Positions 32,980 through 41,039 of a stretch of DNA of 64,000 nucleotides are shown here, in pieces. Source of the DNA: JAGQIB01 sp041393395. GTDB taxonomy: Bacteria; ARS69. How positions within the stretch are numbered: position 1 is the stretch's first letter; every line of letters begins with the position of its first letter. The DNA lies in NCBI GenBank assembly GCA_041393395.1, contig JAWKKG010000003.1, positions 558,001 through 622,000 on the forward strand, in the 5' to 3' direction. The notes under the pieces are model-generated. The model made no database searches and had not been told where the DNA came from. It was given only the letters and a program-made list of their open reading frames with translations. The position numbers and the translations under genes are program-made.

Positions 32980-33951
32980 ATGGGTCTCCGAGACAGTTCG
33001 TTCTACCACTCGATCCGGATTCCGATCCGGACGGCGCTCGCCTGGTCCTTGCCGGGGCCGATGAACCCGAAGCGCCGCATCGCCGTGTCGGGAACCCCGC
33101 GCAGCGGCACGTCGTGGCTCGCGAAGTGCATCTCCCTCGCGGACGGCGTGTCCTTCTACTACGAACCGGACGAGCCGTTCACGCGAGAATGTCGATACGT
33201 CTACGTGCCGCCGGACACCGAGAACGACCGCCTCGAGCGTGACATCCGTCGCATGTGGGCGGGGCGCGTGATCGGGAACTACCACATCACGGAAAAGGGC
33301 TTCAAGGAGCTGGTGGAGACCCCGTTCGCTCCCACGATCCTGTTGAAGTGGGTGTGGCTCAACTTCTCGCTCGACTGGATCGCCCAGAGGTTTCCGGGCA
33401 TCGTCGTCGTGCAGACCGTGCGGCACCCGATCCCGCAGTTCCTGTCGTGGCGAGGCCGCAAGTGGCCGCCGGAGGAAGCACTCGACTGGCTGCTGAAGCA
33501 GCCGATCCTGATGGAGGGTCCGCTCGCGAAGCACGCCGACGTGATGCGCCGTGCGGACGGCTTCTGGGAGAAAGCGACCGCCTTCTGGGGCGCTACCGCC
33601 GCGATGCAGCTCGCCACGAACCGCGACGGCTGGATCCTCCGCGAGCACGAGTGGTATTGCCTCGCGCCGGAGGAGCGGATCGGCTGGCTCGTCCGCGAGC
33701 TCGGTCTCGCCTGGAACGACCGGATCGCCGAGTTCCTCTCGCCGCGCCGCGAGCAGAACCGCGGCCCCGGCTACGGCGAGGCCCGCGATCCGCGCACCGA
33801 GGTGAACAAGTGGCGCGGCAAGGTGAAGCCGGAGGAAGTCCGCGACGTGGAGGGGATCATGAAGGAGTTCGGGTTGCCGTTCTATCCGAACCTCGACCCC
33901 GAGGTCTCGTGGCTGGACGGCGCTTCGAACCCGGAGCCGACCCGCACCTAG
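32980..33951 (+). CDS. Sulfotransferase-family protein
   Basis: A 323-residue protein with GGAGGA immediately before the ATG at 32980. The 5'-phosphosulfate loop is SGTPRSGTSWLAKC (residues 37-50), preceded by a beta strand. The 3'-phosphate region is VVVQTVRHPIPQFLSWRG (about 145-160), where Arg and Ser contact PAPS. No signal peptide is present, although a short N-terminal hydrophobic part (about 17-24) exists. It probably transfers sulfate from PAPS to a sugar, lipid or Tyr-like acceptor. It appears monocistronic, with a strong terminator downstream. The acceptor is unknown. Confidence 0.87.
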   Translation: MGLRDSSFYHSIRIPIRTALAWSLPGPMNPKRRIAVSGTPRSGTSWLAKCISLADGVSFYYEPDEPFTRECRYVYVPPDTENDRLERDIRRMWAGRVIGNYHITEKGFKELVETPFAPTILLKWVWLNFSLDWIAQRFPGIVVVQTVRHPIPQFLSWRGRKWPPEEALDWLLKQPILMEGPLAKHADVMRRADGFWEKATAFWGATAAMQLATNRDGWILREHEWYCLAPEERIGWLVRELGLAWNDRIAEFLSPRREQNRGPGYGEARDPRTEVNKWRGKVKPEEVRDVEGIMKEFGLPFYPNLDPEVSWLDGASNPEPTRT

Positions 33952-33975
33952 TGCCGACCCGCATCGAAACGAAGC

Positions 33976-34003
33976 GAGGCCGCCCGGTCCCCCGGGCGGC
34001 CTC
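33976..34003. terminator. Bidirectional hairpin terminator
   Basis: A perfect 12-bp stem (gaggccgcccgg, 33976-33987, with 33992-34003) closes a tetraloop tccc and is followed by ttgcatt. It lies 25 bp after the sulfotransferase stop and just before the end of the convergent lipoprotein gene. Confidence 0.8.
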
Positions 34004-34045
34004 TTGCATTCGCTCGAATCTTCGTTCGCTCGAGTTCCGGCGCGA

Positions 34046-34855
34046 CTAGGCGGCGTCGGGGCACACCGTGTCGCGGTGATTCTCGTCCCAGCACGCCTTC
34101 TCGCCGCCGTTGTAGTCGGGAGCGCGGAGGCTGCCGGCCTGCGTGGTCTCGTTCCACTTCACGTACCAGCTCTGATCCGGATCGCTGTCGTCGCTCCAGG
34201 TGAAGGACTTGTCGCTGCCCTTCTCGCGGAACTCGAGCGAGTCGCCCGGATTGTCGTTCTGGTCGGTCAGGCGCAGGAAGTTCCCGTCCGAGTCCGAACC
34301 CCAGTCGATCCGCGACACGTCGGACAGACCGTTCTCGAAGTCGGAGAAGACGAAGTAGCCGGCGTCCGCGTCGTTCCAGGTCTCGCCCTCGAACCACAGG
34401 GCCTTGTCGATGCCCTCGGCGAGATTCGTCACGCGGAGCTGCCAGGCGACGCGCTCGCGGTCGATCACCTCGCCGCGGAGACGGATCTGCACTTCCTCGC
34501 TGCCCTGCGAGTACGTGTAGATCCACAGCCAGCTGCCGTCTTCCTGGTGCGTCGGCGGCGTGTGGAGCGCGAGCGAGAACGCGTACACGGGCGGCGTGAG
34601 CAGCAGCTCGGTCACCGCGCCGGCGACCACGCCGCGGATGTAGGCGTTGAAGAAGTTGTTGTAAGACGCGCGCTCGAGCGCCGGCGGCTCCTGGAAGAAA
34701 CCGAAGTCGAACGTGAGGCGCTCGGCCGAAGGCATCGCGGGGGCCTGCGAGCTGTCGCTCGGGCCGGTCGAGGAATCGAAGCAGCCGTTCGTGTGGACGA
34801 GGATCGCGCCGAGGGCGACGGTGGTCACGAGTCGCGAGAAGCTGTGGCGAAGCAT
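34046..34855 (-). CDS. Lipoprotein of unknown function
   Basis: A 269-residue lipoprotein. The start at 34855 has AAGGAG 6-7 nt upstream, and the signal peptide ends in VHTNGC. The mature protein has a short Ser/Pro-rich spacer, a hydrophobic stretch (GVVAGAVTELLLTPPVYAFSLAL) and a beta-rich part with many Trp and Asp (GSWLWIYTYSQGSEEVQIRL, FTWSDDSDPDQSWYVKWNET), ending with two Cys. It resembles a beta-sandwich surface protein. I do not recognise a family. It is unrelated in sequence to the lipoprotein at 31976. Confidence 0.77.
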   Translation of the reverse strand: MLRHSFSRLVTTVALGAILVHTNGCFDSSTGPSDSSQAPAMPSAERLTFDFGFFQEPPALERASYNNFFNAYIRGVVAGAVTELLLTPPVYAFSLALHTPPTHQEDGSWLWIYTYSQGSEEVQIRLRGEVIDRERVAWQLRVTNLAEGIDKALWFEGETWNDADAGYFVFSDFENGLSDVSRIDWGSDSDGNFLRLTDQNDNPGDSLEFREKGSDKSFTWSDDSDPDQSWYVKWNETTQAGSLRAPDYNGGEKACWDENHRDTVCPDAA

Positions 34856-35100
34856 GTCGATCTCCTTGCCTGCGGGAAGGGCGTTGCGAGTGACGGTCGT
34901 TCCCATTGCAGCCGTTGTGCCAGTCGGGCCCGAGGTCGGCGTCGACGGTGCAAGTCATTGAAATCAAATCAATTGAACGTCACGCCTTCTTCGCGCGGGG
35001 TCGTTCGGGAGGTGTCGTGAATCTTCACGGGTGGGGTGTGAGTTCACGCCAGGCGACGACACGCGGGCTAGAATCGGCCGACCCCGGCCTCGGAGTTGCC

Positions 35101-36123
35101 GTGAGACGTGCTCGCCGCCTTCCGTTCGTCTCGCTCGCGCTCCTGTTCGTGCCCGGCTGCGACCGCCTGCCGACCGGACCGCCGGAGGGGGCGAGTCAGC
35201 TCCGGACCCGTGGGGTGACGATCGCCGACTGGACGGCCGGCGGCGTTGCCTCGGCGGCGGGGCTCTCCGCGATCGACGAGATCGCCGCGACCGGGGCAGA
35301 CACGATCGTGTTCGTGGTGTCGATCGAGCAGGACACGGCGACGTCCCCCGCGCCGGACCCCGAGACGACCCCGCGCCCGGATGCCTTCCTCGTGGCCGCG
35401 GCTCACGCGCGCGGGCTCGGGCTCGCCGTGGGGGTGAAGCTGCACGTTGAGGTCCGCGACGGCACCTGGCGCGCGATGATCCGGCCGGAGGATCCGGCGA
35501 CCTGGTTCACCGCGTACCGGGAGGTCGTGCGAAGCTGGGCCGACGCCGCGACCGCGGCCGACGCCGCGTGGCTCGCCGTGGGGACGGAGCTCGCGGGAAC
35601 GTGTCATCTCGCGACCGAGTGGCGACGCGTGATCGTCGACGCGCGCGAGCGCTTCGACGGCGCGCTGACGTACGCCGCCTCCTGGGACGAGGCGGAACGG
35701 GTGACGTTCTGGGACGCGCTGGACTTCGTCGGCGTCGACGCCTACTGGCCCGTCGCCGCGCGCCGGGATCCCTCGCGCCTCGACGCGCTCGCGGCCTGGC
35801 AGCCGTGGCTCGCGCGGGTGGAGGCGCTCGCCCGCCGCGCCGATCGCGACGTCGTCTTCACGGAGATCGGCTATCGCAGCTGCGACGGTGCCGGCATGTA
35901 CCCGTCGGACTTTCAGTCTCCGGAGCCGGCCGATCCGGGAGAGCAGGAAGATCTGTACTGGGCTGCGTTGCAGGCGATCGCGGACACGCCGAACGTCGCG
36001 GGGATCTGGTGGTGGAGCTGGGAGCTCGGGACGGCCGGCACGGGCGGGCCGGACGACACGGGCTACACGCCGCGCGGGAAACCGGCGCTCGACGTGCTGA
36101 CGACCGTTTGGAGCTCCCCGTGA
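35101..36123 (+). CDS. GH113-like glycoside hydrolase lipoprotein
   Basis: A 340-residue lipoprotein starting with GTG at 35101. The signal ends in VPGC. The TIM-barrel body has the family landmarks: VGTELAG with the probable acid/base Glu163, ALDFVGVDAYWPV (barrel strand), and VVFTEIGYRS with the probable nucleophile Glu255. WWWSWELG near the end is a typical sugar-binding Trp cluster. This pattern fits GH113 (beta-mannanase-like) enzymes. The next gene starts inside this gene's stop codon, so the two proteins are probably made together. The mannan substrate is inferred from the family. Confidence 0.8.
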   Translation: MRRARRLPFVSLALLFVPGCDRLPTGPPEGASQLRTRGVTIADWTAGGVASAAGLSAIDEIAATGADTIVFVVSIEQDTATSPAPDPETTPRPDAFLVAAAHARGLGLAVGVKLHVEVRDGTWRAMIRPEDPATWFTAYREVVRSWADAATAADAAWLAVGTELAGTCHLATEWRRVIVDARERFDGALTYAASWDEAERVTFWDALDFVGVDAYWPVAARRDPSRLDALAAWQPWLARVEALARRADRDVVFTEIGYRSCDGAGMYPSDFQSPEPADPGEQEDLYWAALQAIADTPNVAGIWWWSWELGTAGTGGPDDTGYTPRGKPALDVLTTVWSSP

Positions 36124-36689
36124 CGGGCCGCCCGGTCGGATCCGATCCGCGACGGTCGCGCGTCGTCCCGGCCGCAATGTCGCTCGTTCTCCTGTTTCTC
36201 GCGCTCGCCGTCGCGCCGGCCCACGCGACGCCGCGCCTGGTCGCGCGGTCGTGGGGCCTCGCGCTCGGCGGCGCGCTCGAGCGGTCGGGAGGGTCCACCC
36301 GCACCGACGTGCGGACGCAGTTCTCCTGGCTCGCGCCCCGCGGCGACGGCGTCCTTCCGCTGCGCGCGGAAGTCGGCTGGACGCACGAGCGCATGCACGA
36401 CACGCTCGATCTCCTGATCGGTGCGCAATGGACTTCGCCGATTCCGACGAACGAGTCCGTCTGGCCCTACGCGGGCATATGGGGCGGACTTCGCCCGGAG
36501 TGGGTGGGCAGCTTCCGCGTCACGCGCGTTCCGGTCGGACCGGCCGGCGGACTGCGCGTGCTCGTGTCCGATCGCGGCGGACTCTTCGTGGAAGCCCGGG
36601 CGCTGCGCCTGCTCCGCGATCCCGTGAAGGACTACTGGGAGTACGGTCTGCACTTCGGGGTGGAGATCCTCTTCCCGCCGGATCGCTGA
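36120..36689 (+). CDS. Small exported protein coupled to the GH113-like gene
   Basis: A 189-residue protein. A GTG at 36120 overlaps the GH113 stop (GTGA) and gives a long signal peptide; an ATG at 36177 gives a shorter one (LVLLFLALAVAPAHA). The mature part has alternating strands (LVARSWGLALGGALERSG, GVLPLRAEVGWTHERMHDTL, VSDRGGLFVEARALRLL) and ends YGLHFGVEILF, like a small outer-membrane barrel. No family is recognised. Its coupling suggests it assists, anchors or transports products of the hydrolase. It ends convergently with the gene on the other strand. Confidence 0.7.
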   Translation: MTGRPVGSDPRRSRVVPAAMSLVLLFLALAVAPAHATPRLVARSWGLALGGALERSGGSTRTDVRTQFSWLAPRGDGVLPLRAEVGWTHERMHDTLDLLIGAQWTSPIPTNESVWPYAGIWGGLRPEWVGSFRVTRVPVGPAGGLRVLVSDRGGLFVEARALRLLRDPVKDYWEYGLHFGVEILFPPDR

Positions 36690-36697
36690 CCGACGTT

Positions 36698-37201
36698 TCA
36701 GCGCGCCAGCGCTCGCACGTCGTCCAGGATCGCCCGGATCTCCTCCAGCGCGTGGCCCGTCGCGAGACGATGCTCGTTCCAGTCCCCGAGCGGCGGCTCG
36801 CGGGTGCGCACCCAGGCTTGTCCTTCCACCACGGTCGAGTCTCCCTCGACCGAGTACCGGAACAGGAGCTTGAACTGGGGGTCGAGCGGTACCTGGTTCG
36901 CCCACTGTCCGCGGTACATCGGAAACTCGCGACGATCGAGAAACTTGTAGAACATCTGCGCGCCCGGTGGGATGTCCTCGGGATTCTCCGGATCGCCGGG
37001 GATCGGCACGCGGTATCCCTCGCGCACCGCCGACGTTTCGACGATGTCCCGCGCGACGCCCTCGCGCGCGCTCACGACCGTGGCCGTGAGCCGCGGAGGC
37101 TCCGTCTCGGAGCGGAGGTGGGCGCAGCCGCCGAGCGCGAGGATCGTCACTCCGAGGGCGGCGAGTCTCGTCGCCCGCTTGCCGAAGCGCCATCTCGTCA
37201 T
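36698..37201 (-). CDS. Lipoprotein of unknown function, partner of the calcium-motif secreted protein
   Basis: A 167-residue lipoprotein starting at 37201 and overlapping the stop of the large secreted protein (ATGA). The lipobox is LGGC. Beyond the anchor it is a compact alpha/beta domain (YRVPIPGDPENPEDIPPGAQ, KLLFRYSVEGDSTVVEGQAWVR) with a C-terminal helix EEIRAILDDVRAL. No family is recognised. It could be a chaperone or surface docking partner for the gene upstream. Confidence 0.72.
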   Translation of the reverse strand: MTRWRFGKRATRLAALGVTILALGGCAHLRSETEPPRLTATVVSAREGVARDIVETSAVREGYRVPIPGDPENPEDIPPGAQMFYKFLDRREFPMYRGQWANQVPLDPQFKLLFRYSVEGDSTVVEGQAWVRTREPPLGDWNEHRLATGHALEEIRAILDDVRALAR

Positions 37202-39342
37202 CGGATCACCACCAGTCGCCCCGTCTGCTCCTGTCCGTCCTCCGCTCGCACGTGCCAGAGGTAGACCCCGCTCACCGTGTCCTGACCGTTCTTCGAGATC
37301 AGATTCCAGTACGTCTGCCCGGCGGCCGCCCCGGATCCGGCGTCGTGCTCGATCGTCGCGACGTGGTCGCCGCTCAGCGTGAAGATGCGGATCGTGGCGC
37401 GCGCCGGAAGATTGAAGAACCGGACCCGCCGGCCCGTCGGTTCGCCCGGCGTCTCGAGGAGGTCCCATGGCGCGGATTCCTTGTACGGATTCGGGACGAC
37501 GTACACGTCGTCCAGGGTCTGCGCGGGCGTGGTGCGCGGCATCACGCGCCGCATCGTCTGGCTGAACTTCCCGTACTTCGGGGGTGCCTCGCGGATCCAG
37601 GTCGTCTCCGGCGGATCCGCCTCGAAGTCGATCACGGGCCGGAACGTTCCGCGATCGTACGCGGTGACCGCGTACCAGTACCAGAAGCCGTTGTGAACGC
37701 GAGTGTCCACGAATCGATACTGGCCGATCCCGAGGCCGCCGGTGTCGATCCGGCCGAGCTCGGTGGAGTCGAAGTCCGCGACGAGGCGCCACATGTTCTC
37801 CGAGGGCACGTTCGACTCGCGGATCCAGCCCTCCGCCTTCCAGATCTGGTAGCCCGCGAAGTCGAGTTCGCCGGTGAGCGGATCCGCCGTGTTCTCCGAG
37901 AAGTCGTCCCACTCGAGCGTCACGCTCCGGTCGCCGGGGGTGACCCTCTGGTTCGGAGGCGGCGGCGGCGAGGACGTGGACCAGTGGACGATCTCGCCGT
38001 TGTCGTTCTCCCCGTCGTACGCGCGTTGCGCCTGGATCGGATTCGTCATGTCCGGATACCGGACGACGTTGCCGAGATCGTCGACCCGCTCGATCATCTC
38101 GCCGCAGACGAACGCCACCTGGAACGTGAGCGTCGATCCGGGAGGGATGCGAGCGAAGGGGCCGGCCGACACCAGGAAACGGTAGTCCGCGGATCGCACC
38201 GAGTTCGGCTCGATCGTCGGCGACGTGTCGCTCAGGCCGCGGAGCAGGCGGTAACGCTCCAGATCGTTGCGCGGGTCGTTGAAGCCGCGCGCGAACGTGG
38301 TGAACGCGTGGATGCCGACCTCGCGCGGGGCGAGCGGTTCGTCGCCGCCCGTGGTGGTCGTGTCGACCGTATGACCGAGGAACAGTGCGCCGAGGTAGCC
38401 GGAGACGTCGTCGTTCTGGAGACCGAGCTCGTCGTACATGTAGCCCATGGTCAGGTCGATGTCGACCGGCGGTCCGACCGGCGGCGTGAGCGTCGTGTCC
38501 ACCGTGGTGAACGCGACATGATCGTCGACCGAGACGTCGAGGTCCGGATCGTCGATGCCCACGTCCGAGTCCACCATGAACCCCACGTAGGCGTGCTCGA
38601 TGTCCCAGCCCGTGCCGTCGAGGAGATCCGAGATATTGCGGATCCGGAACTCCACGCCCACGAAGTCGTCGAACCCGGGGTCGGTCCACTGGTAGCTCTC
38701 CTGCGTCACCTGCAGGCCGAGCGGGTGGTGGTGGTCCGACTGATCGGGATTGAAGCGATTCTCGAACGTCGACGTGTCGTACATCACCGACCGGAACATC
38801 TGCTGCGAGATCCCGGCGAAGTCCTCGTCGATGCGACCGTCGCCGTCGTTGTCGGCTCCGTCCAGAGGGTCCTCGTCCACGAGGCCGTCGCCGTCGTCGT
38901 CGAAGCGTCGCGTGCCGTTCGGCGCTCCCTCGAACGTCTCGCAGATTCCCACCACGGGTGAGCCGCAGCCCTCGTCCGGTGTCGTGTTCACGAGCTCGCC
39001 GAACTGACCGAAGCGGCCGGTGGTCACGAGGGTGTCGATCTCGCCGTCGCGGTGCACCACACCGCCGACCCAGAGCGCGGCCGCGTACAGGTACTCCTCG
39101 TCCGCACCCGCGGGCCACTCTCCGGACGGATTCGTGAGATCGCCGCCGTTCCGTCCGAACATTCCCCAGTTCGAAACGTGCAGCAGGAGATTGCCCACGG
39201 AGTGGTACCAGCCGGCGTACTCGTGGACGCGCCCCGAGGGCTCGGGGCGATCGGCGCTGCGGGCGCTCGAGGCCGGCGGCGTGAGGAGGATCGAGAGGAA
39301 CACGAAGGGGAACCCGCGGCCCAGCGCGCGGGAGAGCGACAT
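37198..39342 (-). CDS. Large secreted protein with calcium-binding motifs and FlgD-like C-terminal domain
   Basis: A 714-residue exported protein starting at 39342 after AAGGAG. A signal peptide (VFLSILLTPPASSARS) is followed by a beta-rich region. About residues 150-175 hold two DxDGDGxxDED calcium loops (DDDGDGLVDEDPLDG and DNDGDGRIDED), like thrombospondin type-3 repeats. A fibronectin-like domain follows (about 470-590, RVTPGDRSVTLEWDDFSENT). The end is an export-type domain beginning VVPNPYKESAPWD, with IFTLSGDHVATI and GVYLWHV, finishing VVIR. It is probably a surface protein that folds on calcium outside the cell. Confidence 0.85.
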   Translation of the reverse strand: MSLSRALGRGFPFVFLSILLTPPASSARSADRPEPSGRVHEYAGWYHSVGNLLLHVSNWGMFGRNGGDLTNPSGEWPAGADEEYLYAAALWVGGVVHRDGEIDTLVTTGRFGQFGELVNTTPDEGCGSPVVGICETFEGAPNGTRRFDDDGDGLVDEDPLDGADNDGDGRIDEDFAGISQQMFRSVMYDTSTFENRFNPDQSDHHHPLGLQVTQESYQWTDPGFDDFVGVEFRIRNISDLLDGTGWDIEHAYVGFMVDSDVGIDDPDLDVSVDDHVAFTTVDTTLTPPVGPPVDIDLTMGYMYDELGLQNDDVSGYLGALFLGHTVDTTTTGGDEPLAPREVGIHAFTTFARGFNDPRNDLERYRLLRGLSDTSPTIEPNSVRSADYRFLVSAGPFARIPPGSTLTFQVAFVCGEMIERVDDLGNVVRYPDMTNPIQAQRAYDGENDNGEIVHWSTSSPPPPPNQRVTPGDRSVTLEWDDFSENTADPLTGELDFAGYQIWKAEGWIRESNVPSENMWRLVADFDSTELGRIDTGGLGIGQYRFVDTRVHNGFWYWYAVTAYDRGTFRPVIDFEADPPETTWIREAPPKYGKFSQTMRRVMPRTTPAQTLDDVYVVPNPYKESAPWDLLETPGEPTGRRVRFFNLPARATIRIFTLSGDHVATIEHDAGSGAAAGQTYWNLISKNGQDTVSGVYLWHVRAEDGQEQTGRLVVIR

Positions 39343-39444
39343 TCTCCACTCCTTCCCGGTTCGGCTCGCGGTCGATTCCGACTCGCGGGCGCGGCGGCCA
39401 GGGGAGAAGCGGAAGCGGCCCGGGGAAGGGGCCCGAACGTCGCC

Positions 39445-39472
39445 ACTATGCAAACGTTCCGCGAATCCGCAA
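39445..39472 (-). promoter_or_regulatory. Possible sigma70-like promoter for the calcium-motif gene
   Basis: On the minus strand TTGCGG (39472-39467) and CATAGT (39450-39445) are separated by 16 nt, about 100 bp before the ATG at 39342. This is the only plausible -35/-10 pair in the short divergent gap. It is weak and unproven. Confidence 0.25.
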
Positions 39473-39530
39473 GGGAGTGCTAGTGTCGGTCCTCGGATTT
39501 CGTCCTCGCCGTCCGGGGAAAGGGAATCGA

Positions 39531-41039
39531 TTGAGGCCACGCGACACGCTGCTGCTCGGCTCGCTCGCCGCGCTGGTTTTCGCCGGCTGCGGCGGGCCGT
39601 CGGAACGCCCGGTCGAGCGGGCGCTCGCGGAAGGACACGAGTCGGAAGCCTGGGCGCTCGCCCGGGCTGCGGTGCAGGCGACGCCGGACTCCGCCGCCGC
39701 CTGGCGTGACGTGGCGCACGCGGCCCTGCGCACGTTCCGCACGCCCGAGGGGGTGGAGGCGGCCGCGAAGGCGGGCGAGCTCGCGCCCGAGGACTGGCGC
39801 GCTCGGCTGCTCGCGGCGGAGCTCGATCAACGCCGGTTCCGGAACGTCGCGGCGCTCGCCGCGGCCGAGCGTGCGACCGAGCTCGCTCCGGACGACGTTC
39901 GCCCCTGGATCGCGCTCGGCACGCTCCGGTTCGGCGGCGGAATGGTCGGCACGGCGGAGCCGGAGCTCGCCGAGTCCGCGTTCCGGCAGGCGCTCGAGCG
40001 GGACCCGGAATCCCCGCGCGCCCGCTTCGGCCTCGCCAAGGCACTCGTGCTCGCGGGCCGCGACGAGGAGGCGCGGCCGTTGCTGGATGCGATCCTCGCG
40101 GCCGACCGCGCCGACGCGGCGCCGGCCGACGCGTGGTATCAGCGCGGGCTACTGCGGATGCGGGCCCGCGATCACGAAGGGGCGGTCGACGACTTCCGGC
40201 GGGCCGTGGCGATGGAACCCGGAGACCCCGCCGCGTGGTTCAACCTGGGTCGCCTGTTGCCGCGTCTCGGCGAGCCGGACGAGGCGAAGGCGGCGCTCGC
40301 CCGCGGCGACGCGGCGCGCGAGCGGTCGGAACGGATCCACTCGCTGGAGGTCTCCTGGCACTCGAACGCCGACACCGGATCCGGACTGACGCTCGTGTCG
40401 GCTTGGCGCGACGCGGGACGACTCGGCGAGGCCCGGCGTCTCGCGGAGACGCTGGTCGAGGATCGGCCGCAGGTCCCGCCGGTCCACCTCGAGCTCGCGG
40501 AGACGCTGCTGCAGCTCGACGATCCCGCCGGCGCGGAACGCGCGGCGCAACGGGCGCTCGACCTGAATGCGCAGAATCTGCGGGCGCGCTGGGTGATCGC
40601 GCGGGCCCGCGTGGCGGCCGGCGATCCGGCGGGTGCGCTCGAGGTGCTCGGCGAGGAGAACGTCGGCTCGGAGGACGTCCGCATCGCGTCCGTGGTCGGC
40701 GCGGCCTCGACCGCACTCGGCCGTCCGGAAGAAGGCGAACGCCTGCTGTCCCTCGCGCTCGCGCGCGCGCCGGAGCGAACGGACTGGCTGATCGATCGGG
40801 CGCGCGCCCGGATCGCGAAAGGCGCGGGGGAGTCGGCGGAAGGCGATCTGCGGGCCGCGCTTCGCTCCGACCCGGAGTCGATCGAGGCGATGCGACTGCT
40901 CGCCGATCGGCTCGAGAGCAACGCTCGCGCGGACGAGGCGGCGGATCTTCGCCGGCGCGCGGACCGCACGGAGCAGGAACACGAGGCCGCACGCGCGGCC
41001 CGGGAGCGCGAATGGCGTCACGACTTTCTCTCGCACTGA
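39531..41039 (+). CDS. TPR lipoprotein
   Basis: A 502-residue lipoprotein. A TTG at 39531, 5 nt after AAAGGGA, opens a compact signal peptide (PRDTLLLGSLAALVFAGC); a longer GTG start at 39483 is possible. At least eight TPR units follow (AWRDVAHAALRTFRTPEGVE, DAWYQRGLLRMRARDHEGAV, AAWFNLGRLLPRLGEPDEAK, HLELAETLLQLDDPAGAE). The C-terminus is a charged coiled coil. Its last 28 nt overlap the FG-GAP/UnbV gene. This pairing of TPR and FG-GAP/UnbV proteins suggests they form a surface complex. Confidence 0.85.
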   Translation: MRPRDTLLLGSLAALVFAGCGGPSERPVERALAEGHESEAWALARAAVQATPDSAAAWRDVAHAALRTFRTPEGVEAAAKAGELAPEDWRARLLAAELDQRRFRNVAALAAAERATELAPDDVRPWIALGTLRFGGGMVGTAEPELAESAFRQALERDPESPRARFGLAKALVLAGRDEEARPLLDAILAADRADAAPADAWYQRGLLRMRARDHEGAVDDFRRAVAMEPGDPAAWFNLGRLLPRLGEPDEAKAALARGDAARERSERIHSLEVSWHSNADTGSGLTLVSAWRDAGRLGEARRLAETLVEDRPQVPPVHLELAETLLQLDDPAGAERAAQRALDLNAQNLRARWVIARARVAAGDPAGALEVLGEENVGSEDVRIASVVGAASTALGRPEEGERLLSLALARAPERTDWLIDRARARIAKGAGESAEGDLRAALRSDPESIEAMRLLADRLESNARADEAADLRRRADRTEQEHEAARAAREREWRHDFLSH

